In this document: positions 1 through 5,096 of the stretch, one piece after another
How the letters are laid out: the number at the start of each line of letters is the position of its first letter
How positions within the stretch are numbered: the stretch's first letter is position 1
Assembly: GCA_902797565.1 (NCBI GenBank)
Contig: CADBTO010000355.1
Span: 1-5,096 of the forward strand
Origin: an uncultured Lachnospiraceae bacterium
GTDB taxonomy: Bacteria; Bacillota; Clostridia; Lachnospirales; Lachnospiraceae
Length of the DNA stretch: 5,096 bases
Direction of reading: 5' to 3'
The notes under the pieces: generated by a model
The model's input: the letters and a program-made list of their open reading frames with translations, nothing else
Told to the model about the DNA's origin: nothing
Databases searched by the model: none
Position numbers and translations under genes: made by a program

Positions 1-468
1 CGTTTTGTGATCGGCGGGCCTCAGGGGGATGCAGGTCTGACCGGGAGGAAAATCATCGTAGATACCTATGGTGGTATGGCACGTCATGGCGGCGGCGCAT
101 TTTCCGGAAAGGACTGCACGAAGGTAGACCGTTCAGCAGCGTATGCGGCGCGTTATGTGGCAAAGAATCTGGTGGCGGCAGGGTTGGCAGCAAAGTGTGA
201 GATCCAGCTGTCCTATGCGATTGGGGTGGCAGAGCCGACTTCCATCAACGTGGAAACCTTTGGCACCGGGAAACTTCCGTCCCAGCGTCTTGTGGAGATC
301 GTGCGCAAGACGTTTGATCTGCGTCCGGCAGGCATTATCAAGATGCTGGATCTCCGCCGCCCGATCTACCGGGGCACTGCGGCATACGGACACTTCGGCA
401 GGACGGATATTGACCTTCCATGGGAGGCACTGGACAAAGTGGAGGAACTCCGGAAATATCTTGGATAA
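1..468 (+). CDS. metK: S-adenosylmethionine synthetase (methionine adenosyltransferase), C-terminal part; 5' end outside window
   Basis: This cytosolic enzyme makes S-adenosylmethionine from methionine and ATP, releasing phosphate and pyrophosphate. The visible 155 codons are the C-terminal part of a protein that is usually 380-400 residues long. The reading frame is open from base 1 (first codons Arg-Phe-Val), so the GTG at 7 is an internal Val and not a start. In fragment numbering, [13 protein letters not shown] (5-17) carries the Asp10, Arg16 and Lys17 that match active-site Asp238, Arg244 and Lys245 of the E. coli enzyme. The family signature GGGAFSGKD lies at 30-38. Lys37, Lys41 and Asp43 in KDCTKVDRS match Lys265, Lys269 and Asp271. 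The end (AAYGHFGR, then PWE) is typical and the TAA stop looks intact. Cys39 replaces the more common Pro in KDP, a variant I associate with clostridial MetK. The gene is probably housekeeping. A SAM-responsive leader, if present, would lie upstream of the window. Confidence 0.97.
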   Translation, partial: RFVIGGPQGDAGLTGRKIIVDTYGGMARHGGGAFSGKDCTKVDRSAAYAARYVAKNLVAAGLAAKCEIQLSYAIGVAEPTSINVETFGTGKLPSQRLVEIVRKTFDLRPAGIIKMLDLRRPIYRGTAAYGHFGRTDIDLPWEALDKVEELRKYLG

Positions 469-487
469 TAGCGGCGTTCAGGAACAG

Positions 488-550
488 CTTGAGTATAGAA
501 GAGGTGGCGCGGCATTCCGGAAGTATTTGAGATAGAAGAGGCAGGGTGGC
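488..550 (+). repeat. Imperfect two-copy direct repeat in the metK-kinase spacer
   Basis: Two purine-rich copies begin at 489 (TTGAGTATAGAAGAGGTGGC) and 527 (TTGAGATAGAAG, then AGGCAGGGTGGC). They share TTGAG, TAGAAGAGG and GTGGC, with a start-to-start distance of 38 nt. The second copy runs into the ribosome binding region of the kinase gene. The overall pattern (TTGA, then AG.AGG, then a GG-rich end) loosely resembles the better-defined array at 4895-4978, but common origin is not shown. No Rho-independent terminator for metK and no convincing sigma-70-type promoter was seen in this 88-nt spacer. Confidence 0.5.
543..549 (+). promoter_or_regulatory. Probable ribosome binding site of the histidine kinase gene
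   Basis: AGGGTGG ends 7 nt before the ATG at 557. It is a weaker match to the anti-Shine-Dalgarno sequence than the sites before the regulator and GH3 genes. It supports the ATG at 557. The only in-frame codons upstream run into a TAG at 533-535, so no longer start is possible beyond that. Confidence 0.6.
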
Positions 551-556
551 ACGATA

Positions 557-1636
557 ATGAAATTAAAAACGCGGCTGATTGTCAGCTTCGGGATCATTAT
601 CGTGGTACCGATGCTTCTGGCACTGCTCGTCATGTATGGTTCGGCGGTTTTTGTCAAAACACCGTTATCAGAAGCAGATCTGTTGATTTCAGCCTTTCTT
701 ATTTTACTGTTTACAGCTATAATATTATACACATGGCTATATCGCGGGATAATTCCAAAAATCCGAAAACTCGAAGAGGCGATCCGGGAGATCGAAGAAG
801 GGAACCTGGCTTTTACGATGGACACCTCCGGCAGGGATGAGCTCTCGGAACTGACCCGTTCTTATGAGCGGATGCGCACGCGCCTGCTGGAGGATGCTTC
901 GGACAAGCTGCGGGCGGAGAGTGATGAGAAGATGCTGATCTCAAACATTGCCCACGACCTGCGGACGCCGCTTACGGCGATCCAGGGATACAGCGAAGGG
1001 CTGCTCGACGGCGTGGCGGATACGCCTGAAAAGCGCGCGCGCTATCTGAAGACGATCCAGACCAAGGCGTCGGAGATGAGTTCCCTTCTCAATGAGCTGA
1101 CGATGCTGTCCCGCATTGATACGGACCTGGTACTGTACAACTTTGCGCACCTTTCGGTGAAGGAATATTTTTCGGACTGTGTGGAAGAGATCGGGATGGA
1201 CCTGGTGAGCCAGGGCGCGGAGCTGATGTACACCAATTATGTGGAAGAAGGAGTGGAGATGATTGCGGATCCGGAGCAGCTGCGCCGGGTCATAGGCAAT
1301 ATTGTCGGAAATTCCATCAAGTACCAGCGTGCGAAGCCCCTGCATATCCATGTGGCGGTCAAGGATATGGGGGCGTTCATCCAGGTGGAGATCGCGGACA
1401 ATGGGCAGGGCATCAGCAGCCGGGACCTGCCGCATATTTTCGAGCGGATGTACCGGGGAGACTATTCGCGGAATTCGTCTACGCCGGGCAGCGGCATCGG
1501 GTTATCCATCAGCCGCAAGATCATTTCAGACCACGGAGGCAGGATTTGGGCAGACAGCAAAGAAGGAGTCGGGAGTACCTTCTATTTTCTGCTGCACAAA
1601 TACCATCCGGGCGGCAGCGGGCAGATGGACGGCTAG
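557..1636 (+). CDS. Membrane-bound sensor histidine kinase with HAMP domain
   Basis: This two-component sensor kinase of 359 residues should autophosphorylate on His and pass the phosphate to the regulator encoded at 1741. Two hydrophobic segments are visible, about 7-29 and 41-62, leaving only about a dozen residues outside the membrane. A HAMP linker follows (about 60-113; Pro67 and the GRDELSEL stretch at 92-99). The dimerisation/phosphotransfer helix contains SNIAHDLRTPLTAI (129-142) with phosphoacceptor His133. The ATP-binding domain has an N box with Asn248 and Asn252 (IGNIVGNSIKY), a G1 box DNGQG (281-285), an F box HIFERMYR (293-300) and a G2 box GSGIGLSI (311-318). All key residues are present, so the kinase is expected to be active. 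The signal is unknown; the tiny outside loop suggests sensing in or at the membrane or through a partner protein. Codons around residues 41-71 are AT-rich, unlike the rest of the gene. The gene lies 88 nt after metK and 104 nt before the regulator. Confidence 0.96.
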   Translation: MKLKTRLIVSFGIIIVVPMLLALLVMYGSAVFVKTPLSEADLLISAFLILLFTAIILYTWLYRGIIPKIRKLEEAIREIEEGNLAFTMDTSGRDELSELTRSYERMRTRLLEDASDKLRAESDEKMLISNIAHDLRTPLTAIQGYSEGLLDGVADTPEKRARYLKTIQTKASEMSSLLNELTMLSRIDTDLVLYNFAHLSVKEYFSDCVEEIGMDLVSQGAELMYTNYVEEGVEMIADPEQLRRVIGNIVGNSIKYQRAKPLHIHVAVKDMGAFIQVEIADNGQGISSRDLPHIFERMYRGDYSRNSSTPGSGIGLSISRKIISDHGGRIWADSKEGVGSTFYFLLHKYHPGGSGQMDG

Positions 1637-1641
1637 CCGGG

Positions 1642-1667
1642 CCGAAGCCTTGCAGCAGGCGGACGGA
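1642..1667 (+). repeat. Degenerate single copy of the GH3-downstream repeat
   Basis: The stretch CCGAAGCCTTGCAGCAGGCG and the following bases reproduce, in the same order, pieces of the array at 4895-4978: CCGAAGC, then CTTG, then CAGCAGGCGG (1653-1662, 10 of 10 identical), then CGGAA. Relative to the 17-nt core CTTGAAGCAGCAGGCGG it lacks three bases, and the stretch that separates CCGAAGC from CTTG in the array is missing. It lies 6 nt after the kinase stop codon, a similar position to the array at the GH3 stop. I infer a shared, dispersed intergenic repeat; function unknown. Confidence 0.55.
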
Positions 1668-1684
1668 AAGAGCCAGGCTGTGCA

Positions 1685-1704
1685 CTGCCGTATGATGACG
1701 GCAG
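1685..1704 (+). promoter_or_regulatory. GC-rich stem-loop between kinase and regulator genes
   Basis: CTGCCGT (1685-1691) and ACGGCAG (1698-1704) are perfect inverted complements around the 6-nt loop ATGATG. No T-run follows; the next bases are GAGCGGGAAACGGG. It is therefore not a classical Rho-independent terminator. Its place 22 nt before the regulator's ribosome binding site would suit an mRNA processing or stability element, or a partial attenuator, but this is inference. A chance hairpin cannot be excluded. Confidence 0.5.
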
Positions 1705-1726
1705 GAGCGGGAAACGGGATATGATA

Positions 1727-1734
1727 AGGGGGAG
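1727..1734 (+). promoter_or_regulatory. Ribosome binding site of the response regulator gene
   Basis: AGGGGGAG ends 6 nt before the ATG at 1741. The good spacing and purine run fix this ATG as the start. The protein then begins MSRILIIEDEE, the standard beginning of a receiver domain, so no upstream start is needed. Confidence 0.8.
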
Positions 1735-1740
1735 CAGAAT

Positions 1741-2445
1741 ATGAGCAGGATCTTGATTATCGAGGACGAGGAGGCCATCGCGGATTTGGAGCGCGATTAT
1801 CTGGAACTTTCCGGCTTTGAAGTGGTGGTAGAGGGCGATGGCGCGCGGGGGCTTTCGCGCGCGCTGAGCGAACCGTTTGATATGTATATTCTGGATATTA
1901 TGCTTCCGGGAAAAGATGGATTCGAGATCTGCAAGGAGATCCGTGCGGTGAAGAACAGCCCGATCCTCATGGTATCTGCGCGGAAGGAAGATATTGACAA
2001 AGTACGCGGACTGGGGCTGGGGGCGGATGATTATATCACGAAGCCGTTTTCTCCCAGCGAAATGGTGGCACGGGTCAAGGCGCATCTCAAACGGTACGAG
2101 CGGCTCATCGGCCAGTCCCCTATGCAGGAAAAGCCGGTCAGGAATGAGGTTTTAGAGGCCAGGGATCTGCGGCTGGACCTGGAATCCCACCGGGTCTGGC
2201 GGGGAGGCGAGGAGATCGAGCTGACCCAGAAGGAATTTGAACTGCTGGCGTTCCTTCTGGAACATCCGAACCAGGTCTTTTCCAAGGAAGAGCTGTTCCA
2301 GCGCATCTGGAAGATGGATGCGATGGGTGGGGCAGGCACGGTGGCGGTGCATATCAACCGGATCCGTGAAAAAATCGAACTTTCTGCCACAAAGCCCCAG
2401 TACGTCCAGACGGTTTGGGGGATGGGATACCGGTTCAAGTTGTAG
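1741..2445 (+). CDS. OmpR/PhoB-family DNA-binding response regulator
   Basis: This 234-residue cytosolic transcription factor is expected to be phosphorylated by the kinase encoded just upstream. The receiver domain (about 1-120) has the acidic pocket Asp9-Glu10, phosphoacceptor Asp52 in YILDIMLPGKDGFE, the switch Ser79 in MVSA and the conserved Lys101 in TKPFSPSEMV. A linker (about 121-137) leads to a winged-helix domain (about 138-234). There LTQKEFELLAFLLEHPNQVFSKEEL-type wording, the recognition helix TVAVHINRIREKIE (200-213) and the wing QTVWGMGYRF (223-232) are typical of the family. The length is normal and no key residue is missing. It stops 24 nt before the GH3 gene, which makes co-transcription with, and possibly control of, that gene plausible. 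The DNA target and regulon cannot be read from the sequence. Family assignment is secure; biological role is not. Confidence 0.97.
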   Translation: MSRILIIEDEEAIADLERDYLELSGFEVVVEGDGARGLSRALSEPFDMYILDIMLPGKDGFEICKEIRAVKNSPILMVSARKEDIDKVRGLGLGADDYITKPFSPSEMVARVKAHLKRYERLIGQSPMQEKPVRNEVLEARDLRLDLESHRVWRGGEEIELTQKEFELLAFLLEHPNQVFSKEELFQRIWKMDAMGGAGTVAVHINRIREKIELSATKPQYVQTVWGMGYRFKL

Positions 2446-2456
2446 CCAGAGAAGTG

Positions 2457-2462
2457 AGGAGG
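2457..2462 (+). promoter_or_regulatory. Strong ribosome binding site of the GH3 gene
   Basis: AGGAGG is a perfect consensus Shine-Dalgarno site ending 7 nt before the ATG at 2470, separated by ACTTTTT. It is the best initiation signal in the window, suggesting that the hydrolase is translated more efficiently than the kinase. Confidence 0.85.
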
Positions 2463-2469
2463 ACTTTTT

Positions 2470-4899
2470 ATGAAACATCAGGATATTGTTTCCAAGATGA
2501 CGTTGGAGGAAAAAGCGGCGTTTTTGGGCGGACACGGGCAATGGGATTCCTGGGAGCTTCCCCGGGTGGGCATTCCGGCGATGTTTATGTCCGACGGTCC
2601 CCACGGACTCCGGCGGCAGCCCGGTACCGGAGACCATCTGGGGCTGAATGAGTCCCTGCCTGCCACCTGTTTCCCGACAGCGGCCACGATGGCAAACAGC
2701 TGGGATCCTGCGCTCGGAGAGGAAGTTGGGGAGGCGCTTGGCGAAGAGGCGATGGTGCAGGATGCTCATGTATTGCTGGGACCGGGGCTGAACATCAAGC
2801 GCAGTCCGTTATGCGGCCGTAACTTCGAGTATTTTTCGGAAGATCCCTATCTGGCGGGGAAGATGGCGGCATCCTATGTGCGCGGGATCCAGAGCAAGGG
2901 CGTGTGCTCCTGCATCAAGCATTTTGCGGTCAATTCCCAGGAAGAGCGGCGTATGGCGATGAACGCTGTTGTGGATGAGCGGACCCTGCGGGAAATCTAC
3001 CTGACCGGCTTCGAGATTGCGGTCAAGGAGGGCGGCGCGCGGGCGATTATGAGCAGCTACAACCAGGTAAACGGCGTCTATGCGAACGAATCCAAACATC
3101 TTTTGGACGAGATCCTGCGGAAGGACTGGGGATTTGACGGGATTGTCATCACAGACTGGGGCGCTTCCAATGACCATGTGGAAGGGGTCAAAGCCGGCTC
3201 CAATCTGGAGATGCCCGGTGCAGGCCTCGGCAGCGCGCGGGAACTCGTCGAAGCGGTGCAGCAGGGCAAGCTGGAAGAGAAGGTCTTGGACCAGCGGGTG
3301 GATGAGCTTTTGGACGTGGTGCTCACCTATACCGAGGCGGCAAAAGGCCATGCGAAAGAGTTTGACAAGGACGCGCACCACAGGCTGGCGCAGCGTGCGG
3401 CAGCGGAATCTGCCGTGCTGCTGAAAAACGAGGATGGCATCCTGCCGCTTGCGAAAGGAACGAAGGTGGCGGTCATCGGAGACTTTGCGTTTGCACCCAG
3501 ATATCAGGGCGCGGGATCTTCCGAGGTCAATACAACGAAGCTGGATACGATTGAGGCACTGATCGGGGAAGAAGCAGATCTTTCCGTGGTCGGGATGAGC
3601 CGGGGATACAAGCGGGATGGCGAAGAAGATATGCAGCTGCAGAGCGAGGCACTGGAGCTGGCGAAGAAAGCGGATGTGGTGCTCTATTTCTTCGGGCTGA
3701 GCGAACGTTTTGAATCTGAGGGGATGGACCGGAAGCATCTGCGCATCCCGGCGAACCAGATCCAGCTGCTGGAAGCTTTGGCAGCGGAAAATGACAAGGT
3801 TGTCGGGGTCCTCAGCGCGGGGGCCGTGATCGAGATGCCCTGGGATGACAAGTGCAAGGGGCTGCTGCATAGTTATCTGGCTGGCCAGGCGGGTGCCGGG
3901 GCGATGCTGGACATCCTGACCGGCCGCGTGAACCCGTCCGGGAAACTGGCGGAGACATACCCCATCCGGCTGAAAAGCACGCCGGCGTACAATTATTATC
4001 CTGCGCAGCATCGGAATTCCGACTACCGCGAGGCGATTTATGTGGGCTATCGGTATTATGACACGGCCAGGATCAAGGTGAAGTATCCGTTTGGATTTGG
4101 ATTGTCCTATACGAACTTTGAATATTCGGATCTTGTGATTGATGAAACGGGCGTGACCTGTAAAATTCGCAATGCCGGAGACCGCGATGGCGCGGAAATT
4201 GCGCAGATGTACGTTTCTGCGATGGGGAATGCGATTTTCCGTCCGAAGAAGGAACTCAAAGGCTTCCAGAAGGTCTTTTTGAAAGCAGGCGAGGAAAAGG
4301 AGGTCCATTTCCCGTTTGACGCATATACCTTCCGGTATTGGAACCGGAAGACAGACCAGTGGGAAGTGGAAGGCGGGACATACCGAATCCGGGTTGGCGG
4401 CAGCAGCAAGAAATTCCCCCTCAAGGGTGTCATCAATGTGGAAGGGACGGGTGCACCAGTGCCCTATGACAAGACGCGAATCGGCGTATACTGGTCTGCG
4501 GAGATCAAGGATGTGGGCGACGATCCGTTTGCAGACCTGCTGGGCTATGCGGTCCCGAACGGGAAATGGTCTCCTGATCTGGAAGAAAATGACGCACTTT
4601 GCCAGATGAAGGGCGCGAAAAGCGGTTTTGCGCGCATGCTTGTGAAGCGGATGGAGAAAAAAATGAAGAAGGCAGACGCTTCCGGGAAGCCGGATATGGA
4701 TGCGATGTTTGTCTACAATATGCCGTTCCGTGCCCTGGCGAAGTTGTCTGCGGGCAAGTGGGATATGGCGATGGCACGCAGCGCTGTGAAAATCGCGAAC
4801 GGGCATTTCTGGAGCGGGCTGGGCGGCGTTGTTTCCGGCTATTTCAAAAACAGCAAGGCAAACAAGCAGTATGAGAAAAAACTGAAAGGCGGTGCTTGA
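2470..4899 (+). CDS. Glycoside hydrolase family 3 protein, probable cytoplasmic beta-glucosidase, with C-terminal extension
   Basis: This 809-residue hydrolase is expected to remove beta-linked sugars from the non-reducing ends of glycosides by a retaining mechanism. The (beta/alpha)8 domain (about 10-290) has SDGPHGLR (41-48), GRNFEYFSEDP (116-126), KHF (150-152) and ITDWGA (227-232) with nucleophile Asp229. The alpha/beta domain (about 310-500) starts at AAAESAVLLKNEDGILPL and carries SERFESEGMDR (411-421), where Glu415 or Glu417 is the likely acid/base. KYPFGFGLSYTNF (538-550) leads into a fibronectin-III-like domain (about 551-650). Residues about 655-809 form an extra, basic, helix-rich tail with MPFRALAKLSAGKW (751-764) near its end; I recall similar tails on gut clostridial GH3 proteins. 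No signal peptide or membrane segment is visible, so it should act inside the cell on imported or phosphate-free glycosides. The substrate (glucose, xylose, N-acetylglucosamine or other) cannot be fixed from sequence alone. It follows the regulator by 24 nt; its TGA lies in the first unit of a tandem repeat. Confidence 0.95.
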   Translation: MKHQDIVSKMTLEEKAAFLGGHGQWDSWELPRVGIPAMFMSDGPHGLRRQPGTGDHLGLNESLPATCFPTAATMANSWDPALGEEVGEALGEEAMVQDAHVLLGPGLNIKRSPLCGRNFEYFSEDPYLAGKMAASYVRGIQSKGVCSCIKHFAVNSQEERRMAMNAVVDERTLREIYLTGFEIAVKEGGARAIMSSYNQVNGVYANESKHLLDEILRKDWGFDGIVITDWGASNDHVEGVKAGSNLEMPGAGLGSARELVEAVQQGKLEEKVLDQRVDELLDVVLTYTEAAKGHAKEFDKDAHHRLAQRAAAESAVLLKNEDGILPLAKGTKVAVIGDFAFAPRYQGAGSSEVNTTKLDTIEALIGEEADLSVVGMSRGYKRDGEEDMQLQSEALELAKKADVVLYFFGLSERFESEGMDRKHLRIPANQIQLLEALAAENDKVVGVLSAGAVIEMPWDDKCKGLLHSYLAGQAGAGAMLDILTGRVNPSGKLAETYPIRLKSTPAYNYYPAQHRNSDYREAIYVGYRYYDTARIKVKYPFGFGLSYTNFEYSDLVIDETGVTCKIRNAGDRDGAEIAQMYVSAMGNAIFRPKKELKGFQKVFLKAGEEKEVHFPFDAYTFRYWNRKTDQWEVEGGTYRIRVGGSSKKFPLKGVINVEGTGAPVPYDKTRIGVYWSAEIKDVGDDPFADLLGYAVPNGKWSPDLEENDALCQMKGAKSGFARMLVKRMEKKMKKADASGKPDMDAMFVYNMPFRALAKLSAGKWDMAMARSAVKIANGHFWSGLGGVVSGYFKNSKANKQYEKKLKGGA

Positions 4900-4978
4900 A
4901 GCAGCAGGCGGCCGAAGCGGGGAGCGTCTTGAAGCAGCAGGCGGTCGGAAGCGGGGGGCGTCTTGAAGCAGCAGGCGG
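4895..4978 (+). repeat. Three-copy tandem repeat with core CTTGAAGCAGCAGGCGG, overlapping the GH3 stop
   Basis: The 17-nt core is identical at 4895-4911, 4928-4944 and 4962-4978, giving periods of 33 and 34 nt. The parts between cores are related to each other: CCGAAGCGGGGAGCGT (4912-4927) and TCGGAAGCGGGGGGCGT (4945-4961). This makes it a true tandem repeat with drift, not three unrelated boxes. The third core is followed by unrelated sequence. The GH3 stop codon TGA (4897-4899) is part of the first core. A decayed relative lies at 1642-1667. No terminator hairpin is evident here. Function is unknown: replication slippage, a dispersed intergenic element or an RNA element are all possible. 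Confidence 0.85.
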
Positions 4979-4988
4979 ATGAAAGTTT

Positions 4989-4998
4989 GGAGAGGGGG
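4989..4998 (+). promoter_or_regulatory. Probable ribosome binding site of the last, truncated gene
   Basis: GGAGAGGGGG ends 7 nt before the ATG at 5006, favouring that start. A second purine run, GGGAGG (5000-5005), touches the ATG and is too close to serve it. Another in-frame ATG at 4979 directly follows the third repeat core and has poorer spacing to its own GG-rich sequence. Confidence 0.55.
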
Positions 4999-5005
4999 CG
5001 GGAGG

Positions 5006-5096
5006 ATGTTCAGTGGAATCAAACGGTGGATTGAAGCACATCCCAGGGCCGCGCAGTGGATTCGGGAAGGTGGAATGTTCGTCATTGTCTCGAACC
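5006..5096 (+). CDS. N-terminus of an unidentified protein, possibly a small GtrA-like membrane protein; 3' end outside window
   Basis: Thirty codons are visible, beginning MFSGIKRWIEAHP and ending EGGMFVIVSN at the window edge. A basic, Trp-containing, amphipathic start (1-20) leads into what looks like the beginning of a hydrophobic segment (about 23 on). This resembles the starts of small clostridial GtrA-like or flippase-like membrane proteins, but the visible part is too short to be sure, and that resemblance is recalled, not searched. The codon use is like that of the neighbours and a purine-rich binding site lies at the right distance. An in-frame ATG at 4979 would add nine residues (MKVWRGGGR), which look less natural. 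It lies 106 nt after the GH3 stop on the same strand and could be co-transcribed. Confidence 0.5.
   Translation, partial: MFSGIKRWIEAHPRAAQWIREGGMFVIVSN

Noticed and set aside
469..487. Possible metK terminator (GTTC AG GAAC)
   Set aside because: A 4-bp stem with a 2-nt loop and no following T-run does not make a terminator.
515..522. TTCCGGAA palindrome in the metK-kinase spacer
   Set aside because: Only 8 bp, symmetry does not extend, and no second copy was seen; too short to support as an operator.
143..535. Alternative-frame open frame overlapping the metK end and the following spacer
   Set aside because: Its Trp/Arg/Ser-rich translation is typical of an out-of-frame reading, while the metK frame carries every family motif.
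718..723. TATAAT, a perfect -10-like box inside the kinase gene
   Set aside because: No acceptable -35 element at 16-18 nt; it lies in the AT-rich codons of a membrane helix, where such a hexamer is expected by chance.
1692..1697. ATG codons in the hairpin loop as alternative regulator starts
   Set aside because: They lack a spaced binding site, and the receiver domain begins properly at the ATG at 1741 behind AGGGGGAG.
1633..2769. Minus-strand open frames at 1633-2085 and 2152-2769
   Set aside because: Antisense shadows of the regulator and GH3 genes with no recognisable motifs.
4895..4966. Frame-shifted coding extension (LEAAGG repeats) of the GH3 protein through the array
   Set aside because: The units are 33 and 34 nt, so the frame is not kept, and the GH3 protein ends naturally at the in-frame TGA. 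No slippery sequence was evident.
4895..4978. CRISPR array
   Set aside because: Only three units; the segments between the 17-nt cores are similar to each other, not unique spacers; no cas genes nearby.
2809..5085. A 758-codon open frame on the minus strand, antisense to the GH3 gene and crossing the repeat array
   Set aside because: It mirrors the codon bias of a GC-rich gene. The product is rich in Arg, His, Pro and Cys without recognisable domains, has no good binding site seen, and the plus-strand GH3 motifs are unambiguous.

Overview
The window looks like an ordinary chromosomal segment of a GC-rich member of the Bacillota, most likely a gut-type Clostridia/Lachnospiraceae organism. This is inferred from protein style only: MetK with [10 protein letters not shown], an OmpR-type regulator with GLGADDYITKPFSPSEMVARVKAHLKRYE-like wording, and a signal-less family 3 glycoside hydrolase with a C-terminal tail of a kind I associate with clostridial gut bacteria. 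Strong purine-rich Shine-Dalgarno sites fit too. No phage, insertion sequence, CRISPR, tRNA or rRNA was seen. All genes are on the + strand.

Layout: (1) 1-468, the C-terminal 155 codons of metK (S-adenosylmethionine synthetase), cut by the window edge. (2) 469-556, a spacer with an imperfect two-copy direct repeat and no convincing terminator or promoter. (3) 557-1636, a membrane sensor histidine kinase with a very short outside loop. (4) 1637-1740, a spacer holding a degenerate copy of a repeat that is also found after the hydrolase gene, then a perfect 7-bp hairpin. (5) 1741-2445, an OmpR/PhoB-family response regulator. (6) 2470-4899, an 809-residue cytoplasmic GH3 beta-glycosidase, 24 nt after the regulator. 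(7) 4895-4978, three tandem copies of a 33-34-nt repeat, the first overlapping the GH3 stop codon. (8) 5006-5096, the first 30 codons of a further gene, possibly a small GtrA-like membrane protein.

How the genes may work together: the kinase and regulator form a two-component pair in kinase-first order, and the regulator sits close enough to the GH3 gene to share a transcript. The simplest reading is a signalling pair linked to intracellular hydrolysis of imported beta-glycosides or oligosaccharides, but the sequence shows neither the signal nor the substrate. metK is probably a housekeeping neighbour.

I found no clearly new defence or mobile system. The most notable non-coding signal is the repeat family with the core CTTGAAGCAGCAGGCGG, present as an array after the GH3 gene and as a decayed copy between kinase and regulator. 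The GH3 C-terminal extension and the AT-rich 5' part of the kinase gene also deserve a look.
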